Source of the DNA: an uncultured bacterium
GTDB taxonomy: Bacteria; Bacillota; Clostridia; Oscillospirales; Ruminococcaceae
Length of the DNA stretch: 64,000 bases
Assembly: GCA_934875375.1 (NCBI GenBank)
Contig: CAKXHL010000007.1
Coordinates: 1 to 64,000, forward strand
Direction of reading: 5' to 3'
Below, in pieces: positions 25,363-34,870 of the stretch; the first letter of the stretch is position 1, and each line of letters starts with the position of its first letter. The notes under the pieces are model-generated. The model saw only the letters and a program-made list of their open reading frames with translations. It had not been told where the DNA came from and made no database searches. The position numbers were made by a program, and so were the translations under genes.

Positions 25363-26439
25363 TTATGGGTTATTTTGCACAATACAGATGGGCGTAAAAG
25401 CAGAAAAAGCAGATGGAATGGGGTAGATTTTCTGTATTTCTTCCGGCTTTGCCCAGATAAAAGGGCAATGGGGCAAAACTTGGTCTGCGCTGATTTTCCA
25501 GGCTGTCATATGCCATTCCAGGTGGGTGAAAACATGTACGGCAGGAGAAAGCGGCACTGGTTCCCCGGCAGGACGGACCCAGCGGTTCAGATAGGCGGCA
25601 GCTTGTTCGCGGTCGAGGGGCTCCGCCGTATTGGGAAATTCCCAAAGTCCGGCAAGCAGTCCCTTTTCCGGACGCTGATTCAGCGCCCAACGGCCCTGAT
25701 TTTCCACCAAAAAAACAGTCATTTTGAGGATTTTTCGCGGTTTTTTCGGGCTTTTCAGCGGGAAAAGCATCTGATGTTGTTCTTGAAACGCGCGGCAGCA
25801 GCCCGAGATGGGACAAGATTGGCACAGAGGGGTTCCGTTGGGCAGACAGACAGTGGCGCCCAGTTCCATCAGTGCCTGATTATATTCTCCCGGCGCGTCC
25901 GGCGGAATCAGGGCGGCAGCAAGCGCGGTCAGTTCCTTTTTTACCGCTGGCGCCGCAATATCTTCCTCCAGCGCCAGCAAGCGGGAAAAAACACGAAGAA
26001 CATTGCCGTCCACCGCCGGAACTGGCAGCCCCAAAGAGATGGAACAGACTGCCCCCGCAGTATAGGGCCCTACCCCAGGCAAAGCGAGCCAATCGTCGTA
26101 GCCGGTAGGACAGCATCCGTCAAAACGATCGCAGATGATACGGGCGGCCCTTTGCAGATTGCGGGCGCGGGAATAATATCCCAATCCTTCCCAGGCTTTT
26201 AGCAGCTGTTCCTCCGGCGCCTGGGCCAGCGCGGCCACATCTGGAAAAAGCGACAGAAATCGGTGATAATAGGGAATCACTGCCTGGACGCGGGTTTGCT
26301 GGAGCATAATCTCTGAAATCCAAACCTGATAGGGCGTTGGGTTTTGCCGCCAGGGAAGATCCCGATGCCCCGCCTGATACCATTTCAGCAAAGGGAGCAC
26401 CGTGGGCGAGAGGGCGGTATAAAAATCCATTTTATCCAT
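25363..26439 (-). CDS. mutY: A/G-specific adenine glycosylase
   Basis: 358 residues. Removes adenine mispaired with 8-oxoguanine. HhH-GPD domain with LPGVGPYTAGA and catalytic Asp in AVDGNV; [4Fe-4S] cysteines in CLPNGTPLCQSCPISGCC; substrate residues MLQQTRVQ near residue 45. A C-terminal NUDIX-like domain (~230-358) with ENQGRWALNQRPEKGLLAGLWEFP recognises oxoG. Start set at ATG 26439 (AAAGGT 7 bases upstream); the frame begins earlier with TTG. Single gene with its own promoter. Confidence 0.93.
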   Translation of the reverse strand: MDKMDFYTALSPTVLPLLKWYQAGHRDLPWRQNPTPYQVWISEIMLQQTRVQAVIPYYHRFLSLFPDVAALAQAPEEQLLKAWEGLGYYSRARNLQRAARIICDRFDGCCPTGYDDWLALPGVGPYTAGAVCSISLGLPVPAVDGNVLRVFSRLLALEEDIAAPAVKKELTALAAALIPPDAPGEYNQALMELGATVCLPNGTPLCQSCPISGCCRAFQEQHQMLFPLKSPKKPRKILKMTVFLVENQGRWALNQRPEKGLLAGLWEFPNTAEPLDREQAAAYLNRWVRPAGEPVPLSPAVHVFTHLEWHMTAWKISADQVLPHCPFIWAKPEEIQKIYPIPSAFSAFTPICIVQNNP

Positions 26440-26490
26440 ATCCAATACCTTTCTTTTGTGGGGAAATAGGGCCTGTTTTCGGCTGGTACC

Positions 26491-26519
26491 AGTGTAGCGG
26501 AAAAAGGCGAAAAAGGCAA
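26491..26519 (-). promoter_or_regulatory. Promoter of mutY
   Basis: - strand TTGCCT (26519-26514)-17-TACACT (26496-26491). Confidence 0.6.
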
Positions 26520-26779
26520 GACATCAAGAATGGACAAGGACAGGGGTACCTGTGGGGAGAAATACGGCAAAAAAACGGCGGGGAAACCAGTACGGCGGGA
26601 TTTATTTTTCCCTCCAAGCCGATAAAAAAGAGGAAAGATACGGTGAAAGAGTTTGTGATAAGAAGAGATGCACGGGAAAAAGGCGAAAAGCGGAATTTTG
26701 CGGTCAAGCGGGTGTTTTTATTTTTGACAAAGTAGGAATCGGGAGGCAGCTCTGTCTCGAAACGGGCAGGGCTTCAAAT
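26520..26779. other. Intergenic stretch without a clear gene
   Basis: Between the mutY promoter and the terminator of the M42 gene. Only short frames: the + strand has a 30-residue Lys/Arg-rich frame from GTG 26643 that has no good RBS. I see no RNA fold or repeat. Confidence 0.4.
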
Positions 26780-26809
26780 CAAAAAAGAGGGCCGAAGCCC
26801 TCTTTTTTG
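26780..26809 (-). terminator. Terminator of the M42 peptidase gene
   Basis: Stem AAAAAAGAGGGC / GCCCTCTTTTTT, loop CGAA (a stable tetraloop), 30 bases past the stop codon. Confidence 0.9.
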
Positions 26810-26838
26810 TGGTTCCGGCCGCAGAAAGGGGCCGGCAT

Positions 26839-27915
26839 TTAAAAGTTTTTGATGATATCAGCGTTCAACCGCTTGATGATTTCTACCGCCAGCTTGACAC
26901 TGTTTTCAAAATCGCACAGGGATGCATAACAATGATGGGTATGGATATACCGAACCGGCAGACCGATGACAATAACCGGCACCCCCAGCCCGGACAGATG
27001 GATCGGCGCGCCATTGGTGGAGCCGCCGGTGCGGACCGCCTGCTGTACCGGAATGCCCAGCTTTTCGCCAAGGTCGATGGCGTAGCGGATAAAACGAGGA
27101 TTGGTAATCATTTTTGCGTCAATGTGACGCAGCATCGGGCCGCGGCCCAGCGCGGTCTGGATCAGATAATCAGGCGTAAAGGTATCGTCCGCAGGGGAGC
27201 CTTCAAACACGATGGCGATATCCGGCTTTACTGTTTGGGCGGCCACCTGCGCGCCGCGGGTTCCCACTTCCTCCTGGGTGCTGAATACGCCGACCACATC
27301 CACATCCAGGCTTTGCCCTTTCAATTCTTTCAGCGTTTCGATCACACAGGCACAGCCGAGCCGGCAGTCGAACGCTTTGCCGAGCATAACGCCGTTTTTC
27401 CCGTTATATTCCATGGTGACATCCGGAACAACCGGAGCGCCTACGCGGATTTTGAAATCCTTGACCACTTCTTCGGCGCTGGTGGCGCCCACATCGATTA
27501 CCATGGCGGAGAGCGGCAGGTTTTTCCCCTTTTCTTCCGCTGTCATAAAATGCGGCGGTTTACTGGCCACCACACCGGAAATATATTCCCCGTCGGCGTT
27601 GCGAACCTTGACTTTGTGGGCGGGAACATTGTTTTCCACCCATCCGCCCAGAGGGATAAACTGCAGGGTACCATTGGGCTTGATCGCCTGCACCATAAAG
27701 CTTACCTCATCGCTGTGGCCGTCCAGGAGAATGACCGGCTTATCTCCAGTATTTTCATTGCGATAGAAAAACAGGTCCCGGATGCAGTTTTCTTCGATTC
27801 GGGCCAACCCTTCGCCGTATTTGCGGCCTACCAGCAGCACGTCGTCTTCAAATCCGGACGCGCCGTATGCGTTGGAAAGTTCTTCGATCATTTTCAATGA
27901 CGTTTGTTGATCCAT
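26839..27915 (-). CDS. M42-family aminopeptidase
   Basis: 358 residues. Metal-dependent cytoplasmic aminopeptidase that forms large oligomers in this family. Expected ligands: His in LDGHSDEV (~67), Asp in AFDCRLGCA (~184), Glu pair in STQEEVGTRG (~214), Glu/Asp in FEGSPADD, and His in IHTHHCYAS (~322). All present. Relatives prefer peptides with acidic or hydrophobic N-termini. Own promoter and terminator; transcribed toward mutY and on the same strand. Confidence 0.9.
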   Translation of the reverse strand: MDQQTSLKMIEELSNAYGASGFEDDVLLVGRKYGEGLARIEENCIRDLFFYRNENTGDKPVILLDGHSDEVSFMVQAIKPNGTLQFIPLGGWVENNVPAHKVKVRNADGEYISGVVASKPPHFMTAEEKGKNLPLSAMVIDVGATSAEEVVKDFKIRVGAPVVPDVTMEYNGKNGVMLGKAFDCRLGCACVIETLKELKGQSLDVDVVGVFSTQEEVGTRGAQVAAQTVKPDIAIVFEGSPADDTFTPDYLIQTALGRGPMLRHIDAKMITNPRFIRYAIDLGEKLGIPVQQAVRTGGSTNGAPIHLSGLGVPVIVIGLPVRYIHTHHCYASLCDFENSVKLAVEIIKRLNADIIKNF

Positions 27916-27951
27916 AGCTCATACCCCGCTTTTTTGATTGATATTAGCTTT

Positions 27952-27980
27952 ATTTTAACATGTTTTGGAAAAAAATACAA
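27952..27980 (-). promoter_or_regulatory. Promoter of the M42 gene
   Basis: - strand TTGTAT (27980-27975)-17-TAAAAT (27957-27952) with TGT before the -10 (extended -10). Confidence 0.65.
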
Positions 27981-27988
27981 GCAAGCGA

Positions 27989-28009
27989 CCGGGCAGAATT
28001 TCTGCCCGG
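27989..28009. other. Hairpin upstream of M42 and cotJ genes
   Basis: Perfect 9-bp inverted repeat CCGGGCAGA-ATT-TCTGCCCGG in the gap between the divergent M42 and cotJA genes. No T-run directly after it on the + strand. The rest of the gap (28010-28170) holds two copies of CGGCATAAAAT (28070-28080 and 28127-28137), which may be promoter -10 regions. Confidence 0.45.
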
Positions 28010-28188
28010 CAGAAGACAAGCCGTGTTAACAAAGAGACAGACGATATCGATGGGAAGAATGATACCGGCGGCATAAAATCTGACGCTCAGACCGGCGGCG
28101 ATGAGAGTGACCGTTTGCCGGAAAGCGGCATAAAATGCAATAGACTTTTTTAAGTCGTATTTTTCAAGAAGAAAGGAGCGCGAATCAA

Positions 28189-28560
28189 TTGGAAAGATGT
28201 GCAACGACAGGTGCTGCCGCCAACTATGCCGGCAGATACACCGATTTTGTACCGACCGGTTGCTGCGGCGAATCATCTTACACCGCACGAAATGCCTGTG
28301 CAGATCCTTACGCCTCTTATCGTCGCGCAAATGCCGCTGAAAATGTGAACTATCAGCGCACCACCGTCGTGGAACGAACGGTCCGCGATTGCGACTGCGA
28401 TTTGAGTGCTGCCGAACAGCTGCCGGTAACCATGGGATATGTACCGATTCAGGACTGGTGCAACACCTATGATACCCAGACCGCGCTGTGCCGGGGAAGT
28501 TTGTTCCCGGAGTTGTATAAACCTTTTTGGGGAAGCCGAGGTGACTGCCATGTCCGGTAA
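28189..28560 (+). CDS. cotJA: Spore coat protein CotJA
   Basis: 123 residues from TTG 28189 (AAAGGAG 10 bases upstream). The C-terminal ~45 residues LPVTMGYVPIQDWCNTYD...LCRGSLFPELYKPFWG are diagnostic of CotJA. The N-terminal ~75 residues (Cys/Ala/Tyr-rich, PTGCCGESSYTARNACADPYASY) are longer than in Bacillus CotJA (~80 residues in total). Part of the spore coat, first gene of cotJABC; overlaps cotJB by 11 bases. Expected in the mother cell during sporulation (sigma-E in Bacillus); promoter not identified here. Confidence 0.85.
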   Translation: MERCATTGAAANYAGRYTDFVPTGCCGESSYTARNACADPYASYRRANAAENVNYQRTTVVERTVRDCDCDLSAAEQLPVTMGYVPIQDWCNTYDTQTALCRGSLFPELYKPFWGSRGDCHVR

Positions 28561-28813
28561 CGAGAGAAGATGTATTTTAAACCGTGTGCAGCAAGCGGGG
28601 TTCGCCGTAGACGAGGCGGTTTTATATCTGGACACCCATCCGTGCGACAGCAACGCTTTGGCGTTTTATCAGAAAGCGCGGGACGAACAGAAACGGGCAG
28701 TCTGCGAATACAACGCCAAAATCGGGCCGCTGACCAACGATCTGGTAGAACCGGCAAACCGCTGGTCCTGGACCGATTGTCCCTGGCCTTGGGAAAAGGA
28801 GGCGAACTACTAA
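28550..28813 (+). CDS. cotJB: Spore coat protein CotJB
   Basis: 87 residues. Starts at ATG 28550 behind GAGGTGA inside the end of cotJA. Contains VDEAVLYLDTHPCDSNALAFYQKARDEQKRAV and ends WSWTDCPWPWEKEANY, the typical CotJB pattern. Small helical coat component needed with CotJC. Confidence 0.9.
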   Translation: MSGNERRCILNRVQQAGFAVDEAVLYLDTHPCDSNALAFYQKARDEQKRAVCEYNAKIGPLTNDLVEPANRWSWTDCPWPWEKEANY

Positions 28814-29419
28814 ATGTGGAATTATGAAAAACGTTTGCAGTTCCCTGTGAAAATCGACTGTACCAGCCCTGCGGCGGCAAAGGTGATCATCACCCAGCTG
28901 GGCGGGCCAGACGGAGAGACGGCTGCCGCAATGCGGTACCTGAACCAGCGCTATGCAATGCCCAACCGGCATGTAGCAGGCCTGCTGACCGATATCGGTA
29001 CGGAAGAACTGGCGCACATGGAAATGATTGCGGCGATTGTTCGCCAGCTGACTCGGAATATGACGATGGAGGACGTGAAGAAAGCGGGGTTCGACACCTA
29101 CTTTGTGGATCACACCGGCGGTATTTGGCCGCAGGCGGCATCCGGGATGCCTTTCTCCTCTATGGTCTTCCAATCCAAAGGCGATGCGATTACTGATTTG
29201 TTTGAAGATCTGGCGGCAGAGCAGAAAGCTCGTACAACCTACGACAATATCCTGCGTTTGGTGGATATTCCCGACGTACGGGAGCCGATTAAATTTTTGC
29301 GCCAGCGGGAGGTTACCCACTTCCAGCGTTTCGGCGAGGCGCTGCGGATGATTCAAGAGGACATGGATTGCAAGAACTTCTATGCCATGAACCCGAGCTT
29401 TGATAATCCAAACAAATAA
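28814..29419 (+). CDS. cotJC: Spore coat protein CotJC (manganese catalase fold)
   Basis: 201 residues. Ferritin-like dimanganese catalase family: EELAHMEM (~68-73), EQKARTTY (~137-143) and EVTHFQRF (~170-177) supply Glu/His ligands; the first Glu site is near VIITQLGGPDGE. Possibly protects the spore against hydrogen peroxide. Starts immediately after the cotJB stop (TAA-ATG). The Arg in EQKAR replaces the His usually expected after this Glu only in some relatives, so activity is likely but not certain. Confidence 0.9.
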   Translation: MWNYEKRLQFPVKIDCTSPAAAKVIITQLGGPDGETAAAMRYLNQRYAMPNRHVAGLLTDIGTEELAHMEMIAAIVRQLTRNMTMEDVKKAGFDTYFVDHTGGIWPQAASGMPFSSMVFQSKGDAITDLFEDLAAEQKARTTYDNILRLVDIPDVREPIKFLRQREVTHFQRFGEALRMIQEDMDCKNFYAMNPSFDNPNK

Positions 29420-29480
29420 TCTTTCTGCCGCTTTTGTGAAACACACGCTGGACGGCAGATGAGCCATAAGTTGTAACATG

Positions 29481-29521
29481 AAAAAGCTTCATGACCAAGG
29501 GACACCTGTCATGAAGCTTTT
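29481..29521. terminator. Terminator after cotJC
   Basis: Stem AAAAGCTTCATGAC / GTCATGAAGCTTTT with a 12-nt loop. T-run TTTTGTT follows. Confidence 0.85.
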
Positions 29522-29601
29522 GTTATGAAAGGTAATGATCTTTTTAGACCAATGCCCACAGCACCGGAAAACCGGCCGCTGCCAGTCCGCCGGCGGCAGT
29601 G

Positions 29602-31431
29602 TTAAGAGCGCAGAGCCTGTGCGAAAGCTTCTTTCTCAAATTGCTTGGTATACAATGAGAAATAATACCCCTTTTTATGCAGAAGTTCCTCGTGGGAGCC
29701 GCTCTCGATGATTTTGCCGTCTTTCACCACCAGAATCACGTCGGCATGGCGAATGGTGGACAGACGGTGGGCAATTAAAAAGGAGGTACGCCCTTTTAGC
29801 AGATGCGAAATGGCGCTTTGAATCAACTGTTCGGTTTGGGTATCGATAGAAGAAGTGGCTTCATCCAGCACAAAAATGGCGGGATCTGCCAGCACTGCCC
29901 TGGCAAAGGAAATCAGCTGCTTTTCACCGGTGGAGAGCCGGTCGCCCCCTTCGCCCACATCGGAGTCATAGCCGTTTTCCAGTTTTTCGACCACGGTATC
30001 CGCCGAAACCGCTTTGGCTGCCGCTTCGATTTCCGCATCGGTGGAGTTTAACCGGCCATATCGAATATTTTCTTTGATACTGCCGGAAAACAAATGGGGG
30101 TTTTGCAGCACGTAACCGATATTACTGTGCAGCCACAGCTGGGACCGCTCCCGGTAATCCCGGCCATCAATGAGGATGGTTCCTTCCGTTGGCTCGAAAA
30201 ACCGGCAGGCCAGGTTGACTAGGGTGGATTTTCCCGCACCGGTCTCGCCCACAATAGCGACCGTCGTGCCGGCGGGGATCTTCAGATTGAAGTGTTCCAG
30301 AATGTTTTCGTTTCCATCCGGATAGCGGAACGTCACATCCCGAAATTCGATGTCGCCGCGGATCGGCTCCCAATTTTCGGTTTTTCCCACAAAGTTGTCT
30401 CCGTACTTTTCCACCACGTCGGGAGCATCCTCAATAGCGGGCACCTCTTCCAAAAGGCCGCAGACCCGCTCGATATTGGCCTGGGCAGAGATGATGTCCG
30501 CTAGGATACGGGCAATCTGCTGAATGGGCTCAAAAATGCCCACCGCGTAGGAAGTAAATGCGGACAGGGTACCGATTTCCATCAGTCCCTGCATGGAAAG
30601 ATAGCCGCCGCGGGTCAGCACCAGCGCGGTTGCCACCGAGCTTAAAAACATGATGGAAGGAATATAGATGGCGCTGAGCATCTGGGTTTTAATCGATGCC
30701 TGGCGCATATCCGCTGTCAGAGCTTTAAAATCCCGGATATTATGTTCCTCGATGACCAGCGTTTTGGAAGTGCGGGCACCGGAAATCCCCTCGTTGAAAG
30801 CGCCGGTAATCTGCGAATTGATCCGGCGGGTTTTTCGGTTCCAATGGAGGATCTTGTTCTGAAAATAAACGGTTAAAACCGCAATCAGCGGGACGATGAG
30901 CATAACCAGCAGGGCCAGTTTCCAGTTGAGCATCAACATAGCGATAAAGACACCAAGCACGTATACGAGGCTCCACATGACATCCATCAGCCCCCAGGCG
31001 AGCATGCCGGAAATACGGCCGGTATCGCTCATGACCCGGGCGATGAGGTAACCGATGGGAGTGACGTTATAAAAGGAAAAAGAGAGCTTTTGCAGATGAA
31101 CGAAGCAAGCGCGCTTCATATCCCGGTTGGTTTTCATTTCAATAAACATGGACTGGCGGGTAGAAATGATGACCACCACGGTTTGAAACACAATGGCGGC
31201 TGCGTAGAGCAGTGTGAACCAGCCGATGCCCTCCAGTGTGCCGCCGCCGATATAATGGTCGATGGTATAGCGCTGGAACAGCGGCATGGAAATATCGATC
31301 AGGGCCATAACGATATTGAGAACAATGACAATGCAAAGGTTGACATAATAAGGGCGAAGGAAGGGAAGCATTTTCTTCCACACCTTGAAATCAAATGGCT
31401 TATTGTATTCCTGTTCCTGGAAAACAGCCAT
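29602..31431 (-). CDS. ABC exporter subunit with consensus ATP site
   Basis: 609 residues: six membrane helices (~25-320) and a nucleotide-binding domain (~350-590). Walker A GETGAGKST, signature RLSTGEKQ (a variant of LSGGQ), Walker B IFVLDEATSSID with catalytic Glu, and AHRLSTIR switch. It follows the other exporter gene by 3 bases, so together they form a heterodimeric multidrug-type exporter (BmrD/TM288-like side). Exported compound unknown. Confidence 0.9.
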   Translation of the reverse strand: MAVFQEQEYNKPFDFKVWKKMLPFLRPYYVNLCIVIVLNIVMALIDISMPLFQRYTIDHYIGGGTLEGIGWFTLLYAAAIVFQTVVVIISTRQSMFIEMKTNRDMKRACFVHLQKLSFSFYNVTPIGYLIARVMSDTGRISGMLAWGLMDVMWSLVYVLGVFIAMLMLNWKLALLVMLIVPLIAVLTVYFQNKILHWNRKTRRINSQITGAFNEGISGARTSKTLVIEEHNIRDFKALTADMRQASIKTQMLSAIYIPSIMFLSSVATALVLTRGGYLSMQGLMEIGTLSAFTSYAVGIFEPIQQIARILADIISAQANIERVCGLLEEVPAIEDAPDVVEKYGDNFVGKTENWEPIRGDIEFRDVTFRYPDGNENILEHFNLKIPAGTTVAIVGETGAGKSTLVNLACRFFEPTEGTILIDGRDYRERSQLWLHSNIGYVLQNPHLFSGSIKENIRYGRLNSTDAEIEAAAKAVSADTVVEKLENGYDSDVGEGGDRLSTGEKQLISFARAVLADPAIFVLDEATSSIDTQTEQLIQSAISHLLKGRTSFLIAHRLSTIRHADVILVVKDGKIIESGSHEELLHKKGYYFSLYTKQFEKEAFAQALRS

Positions 31432-31434
31432 GGG

Positions 31435-33261
31435 CTACACCTCCTGAGCCAGCAGCGCCTGGTCCTCCTGGGCTGTCTGGATATTGTAGATGTCCCGGTA
31501 GATGCCGGGCTGGCTTATCAGCTCCTGATGAGTGCCCATCTGGGCGATTTGGCCGTTTGAAAGGACCAGGATACAGTCGGCCTTCATCAGGGTCGTAATG
31601 CGATGAGAAATGAGTATGACGGTGGAACCGCCCAGGTTTTGATCCAACGCGTCGCGGATTTTAGCGTCGGTTTCTGCGTCCACCGCCGACAGGGAATCGT
31701 CAAAAATCATAATAGGCGCCCGCTGCATCAGCATACGGGCGATGGCTACCCGCTGCTTCTGTCCGCCGGACAGGGTTACGCCGCGCTCTCCCACGATGGT
31801 ATCGTAGCCGCCGGAAAAGCCCATGATAGCATCGTCTACACTGGCAATGCGGGAAGCGTGACGGATTTCCTCCATGTCCGCGCCGGGCCGGGCGGCGCTG
31901 ATGTTTTCCCGAATGGTACGGGAAAACAGGAACGGTTCCTGCAGGACCATGCCGATATTTTCCCGCAGATAGCTCAGACGGATGGCGCTGATATCAACAC
32001 CGCCGATGGAGATGGTTCCGCCGGCTTTGGGCAGTTCGTACAGTCGGTCCAAAAGGTGCATCAGGGTAGATTTCCCGGATCCGGTGCCGCCCAGGATGGC
32101 AAAGGTGGAGCCGGCCTTGATGGTGAAATGGATATCTTTGAGAATCGGCATCAGCCCTTCGTAGGCAAAATTGACGTGGTCAAACACGATGTCTCCATGG
32201 AGGTCGGGAGTCAGCCCGGCAGGATCGTCCTGCTCCTCCTCTTCCTCCAGAATGTAATTGATACGGTCGATGGAGACACTGGCCTTGCTCATTTCGGACA
32301 GCACCCGCCCAAGACTGCGGATAGGCCAGACCAGAGTGGCGTTATAGGAAATAAAGGCCAAAAAAGTACCTACCGAAATATTGCCGTTTACCACCTCGAC
32401 AGTGCCTAACACCAGGATGGTCATGATCTGAAGGCCGGTAAACAGGTCGCCGAACCCCCAATACATGCCCATGACGTAGCTTAGGCGAATCCACATATCG
32501 GCAAACCTGTTGTTTTTTTTGTCGAACCGGTCAATTTCATACTTTTCCCGGCCAAAGGCACGGATGACACGCACGCCGGTCAGATTTTCCTGCACGGCGG
32601 CGGAGAGCTGACCCTCCGCTTCGTCCGCCTTGCGAAACCGGTCGGAGATTTTGGAATAAAAAATAAAGGAATAGGTGACGACCACTGGGACAAAGGCTAG
32701 CGCCACCCAGGTGAGTTTGGCGTCCATGGAAAACATCAGGCTCATGGCAAAAACAATCAAAAAGACAATGCGTACAATTTCCAGCATCTGGCCGGAAACA
32801 AAATTGCGTACAACCTCCACGTCAGAGGTACAGCGCTGGATGACATCACCGGTCTGATTTTTGACATGCCAGTTATAGGGGAGCTTTTGAATGTGAGAGA
32901 AAAGCTGTTCCCGAATGCGTTTAGTGAATCCTTCCGCGCCTTTGGCGGTGAAAGTGCGGCTGAAAAAGGTACAAATACCCGCACATAGGGCAATCAGCAG
33001 GATCGCCAGCACCACTACCCACAGATGGTTGCGGATATATTCCCGGCCGCCGATCTGGTCGATGAGCGTGAGCACTGGCTGCGGCAGGCTGAATGGCTCT
33101 GTACCGATGATGGAATCCACCATGGCGCGGATCACCTGCGGGGTCAGGGAATTGAATACGGTGTACAGCATGGATGTCGCGATTGCGAGGATGAAATATA
33201 GATAGGAACCTTTCAAAAAACGCATAATCATGCTTTTTCGGTCGGTCTTTTTTGGTTTCAA
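31435..33261 (-). CDS. ABC exporter subunit with degenerate ATP site
   Basis: 608 residues from TTG 33261 (AGGAGG 7 bases upstream). Transmembrane part ~20-330, NBD ~365-600. Walker A GGTGSGKST and signature TLSGGQKQ are intact, but Walker B reads IMIFDDSLSAVD: an Asp replaces the catalytic Glu. This is the mark of the non-hydrolysing site in heterodimeric exporters (BmrC/TM287-like). Paired with the downstream gene. Confidence 0.9.
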   Translation of the reverse strand: MKPKKTDRKSMIMRFLKGSYLYFILAIATSMLYTVFNSLTPQVIRAMVDSIIGTEPFSLPQPVLTLIDQIGGREYIRNHLWVVVLAILLIALCAGICTFFSRTFTAKGAEGFTKRIREQLFSHIQKLPYNWHVKNQTGDVIQRCTSDVEVVRNFVSGQMLEIVRIVFLIVFAMSLMFSMDAKLTWVALAFVPVVVTYSFIFYSKISDRFRKADEAEGQLSAAVQENLTGVRVIRAFGREKYEIDRFDKKNNRFADMWIRLSYVMGMYWGFGDLFTGLQIMTILVLGTVEVVNGNISVGTFLAFISYNATLVWPIRSLGRVLSEMSKASVSIDRINYILEEEEEQDDPAGLTPDLHGDIVFDHVNFAYEGLMPILKDIHFTIKAGSTFAILGGTGSGKSTLMHLLDRLYELPKAGGTISIGGVDISAIRLSYLRENIGMVLQEPFLFSRTIRENISAARPGADMEEIRHASRIASVDDAIMGFSGGYDTIVGERGVTLSGGQKQRVAIARMLMQRAPIMIFDDSLSAVDAETDAKIRDALDQNLGGSTVILISHRITTLMKADCILVLSNGQIAQMGTHQELISQPGIYRDIYNIQTAQEDQALLAQEV

Positions 33262-33382
33262 ATAAATCCCTCCTTTTGGGGTTTGAAAAAGGTGAATCCG
33301 GAAAAAAGCCGGTGTCCGATACCAGCAAACCGTCTTGGCAATGGGCTGTATGGCAAAGACGGGGCGCCAACTCATGTTTCAG

Positions 33383-33411
33383 TATAAAGTATAGAGTAAG
33401 TCTAAGGTCAA
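33383..33411 (-). promoter_or_regulatory. Promoter of the ABC exporter operon
   Basis: - strand TTGACC (33411-33406) then TTTATA (33388-33383) at 17 bases, or TATACT (33386-33381) at 19 bases. About 120 bases before the start codon. Confidence 0.55.
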
Positions 33412-33495
33412 TAAGAATTGTAAAATTTGTAAAAAGTAGCGGGGGAAAAAGGTTGATATTTGGACAAGTCGAAAACAGCGAGATCCGATTCCAAG

Positions 33496-33528
33496 AAAAA
33501 ACCCCTGGAAGCGATGCTCCCAGGGGGA
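33496..33528 (-). terminator. Terminator of the CLC gene
   Basis: Stem CCCCCTGGGAG / CTTCCAGGGG with T-run TTTTTTC on the - strand, 48 bases past the stop. Confidence 0.85.
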
Positions 33529-33575
33529 TAGCAGCGGGAAAATGCTGCGGTCTGGCGGAAATAAACGGATAATTT

Positions 33576-34838
33576 TTATTTAGCGTGAATGTTAATATAC
33601 TCGGCACGCAGCTTGGAATACATGATTTTTTGGCTGCTGTAAAGACCATAGTAGCCAGACAGCATAAAGCTGACGCCGCAGGCGATGGCGAACAGGATCA
33701 GACCCTGTGCACCGAACAGCTCAATGCTTAATATTATGGAAGCAATGGGGCTGTTGACCACGCCGCAGAATAGGGCGATTAGCCCGACTGCCGCGGCAAA
33801 GCCCGGGTCAAGCCCCAAAAGAGATCCGGCGACACAGCCAAAGGTAGAACCGATAAAAAAGGTGGGGACAATTTCACCGCCTTTGAATCCCGCGCCAATA
33901 GTAACGGCAGTAAAAAGAATTTTCAGCGCAAAAGCTTCGGGCCGGGCGCTGCCGCCGGTGGCTGCCGTGATGACATCCATTCCGGCGCCGTTATAAGCGT
34001 TGGTACCCAGCAGAAGGGTCAGCAGGATGATGGCGGCGCCTCCGCAGAAGGCTCGCAGATAACCGTTTGGAATCCATTTTTGCAGATAGTGATGGGTTTT
34101 GTGCATAGCCAGGCAAAATACAATGGAAAGCAAAGCGCACAGAGCGGACAGGCCGATTACCTGGAAAATGCTCCCGATGGTGGGAGATGGTACATGGGTC
34201 AGGGAGAAACGAACCGGTTCGGCGCCAAAGAATACCGACACGCCATAGGCAGTCAGGGAGGAAATGATGCAGGGTACCAGCCCCGCATAGTAAATCACAC
34301 CAATGCTGATAACCTCCATGGCGAAAAAGGTAGCGGTCAAGGGAGTTCCGAACAATGCGGCAAAAACAGCGCTCATACCGCACATGATGAGGATATGCTG
34401 GTTCTTTTCATCCAGACGGAACAGCCCGCCGATCTGTGAACCAATGGTGCCGCCCAGCTGCAGAGCAGCGCCTTCGCGCCCGGCAGAGCCGCCGCACAGA
34501 TGGGTGATAACGGTGCTGATGAAAATAAGCGGGGCCAGGGCCAGCGGAACTTTTTTCTCGCTTCGGATGGCATCCAGAATCTGGTTGGTGCCAAAGTTTT
34601 CCGGCGTTTTGAAAAGGTGATACAAGCCGACAATCACCAAACCGCCGACAGGCAGCAGGTACAAAATCCAGCTGTGGGCGATGCGGACGGCAGTGGCGTA
34701 TTCCACCGCTTTGTGAAACAGGGTGCCTACACCGCCGCCTACCAATCCGGTCAGTGCGGCCAATAGCCCCCAACGGACAAACGCAACAACATAGCGCTCG
34801 GCGGAGCGCAGTTTTTCCATATAAGTTTTTCTCTCCAT
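33576..34838 (-). CDS. CLC antiporter, probably fluoride/proton (CLC-F like)
   Basis: 420 residues with about ten to twelve hydrophobic helices. CLC family motifs: the usual GKEGP is GGSAGREGAALQLGG, and the third motif is GFKGGEIVPTFFIGSTFG instead of G-x-F-x-P. As I recall, GREG and FKGGE-P-FFIG are typical of the CLC-F clade that exports fluoride in exchange for protons. Start ATG 34838 (GAGGA upstream); the reading frame extends further but without a better RBS. No fluoride riboswitch is visible upstream; instead there is a 13-bp direct repeat. Chloride transport is the alternative. Confidence 0.8.
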   Translation of the reverse strand: MERKTYMEKLRSAERYVVAFVRWGLLAALTGLVGGGVGTLFHKAVEYATAVRIAHSWILYLLPVGGLVIVGLYHLFKTPENFGTNQILDAIRSEKKVPLALAPLIFISTVITHLCGGSAGREGAALQLGGTIGSQIGGLFRLDEKNQHILIMCGMSAVFAALFGTPLTATFFAMEVISIGVIYYAGLVPCIISSLTAYGVSVFFGAEPVRFSLTHVPSPTIGSIFQVIGLSALCALLSIVFCLAMHKTHHYLQKWIPNGYLRAFCGGAAIILLTLLLGTNAYNGAGMDVITAATGGSARPEAFALKILFTAVTIGAGFKGGEIVPTFFIGSTFGCVAGSLLGLDPGFAAAVGLIALFCGVVNSPIASIILSIELFGAQGLILFAIACGVSFMLSGYYGLYSSQKIMYSKLRAEYINIHAK

Positions 34839-34870
34839 AACACACGCTTCCTCAACGATCATTTGCCGCC

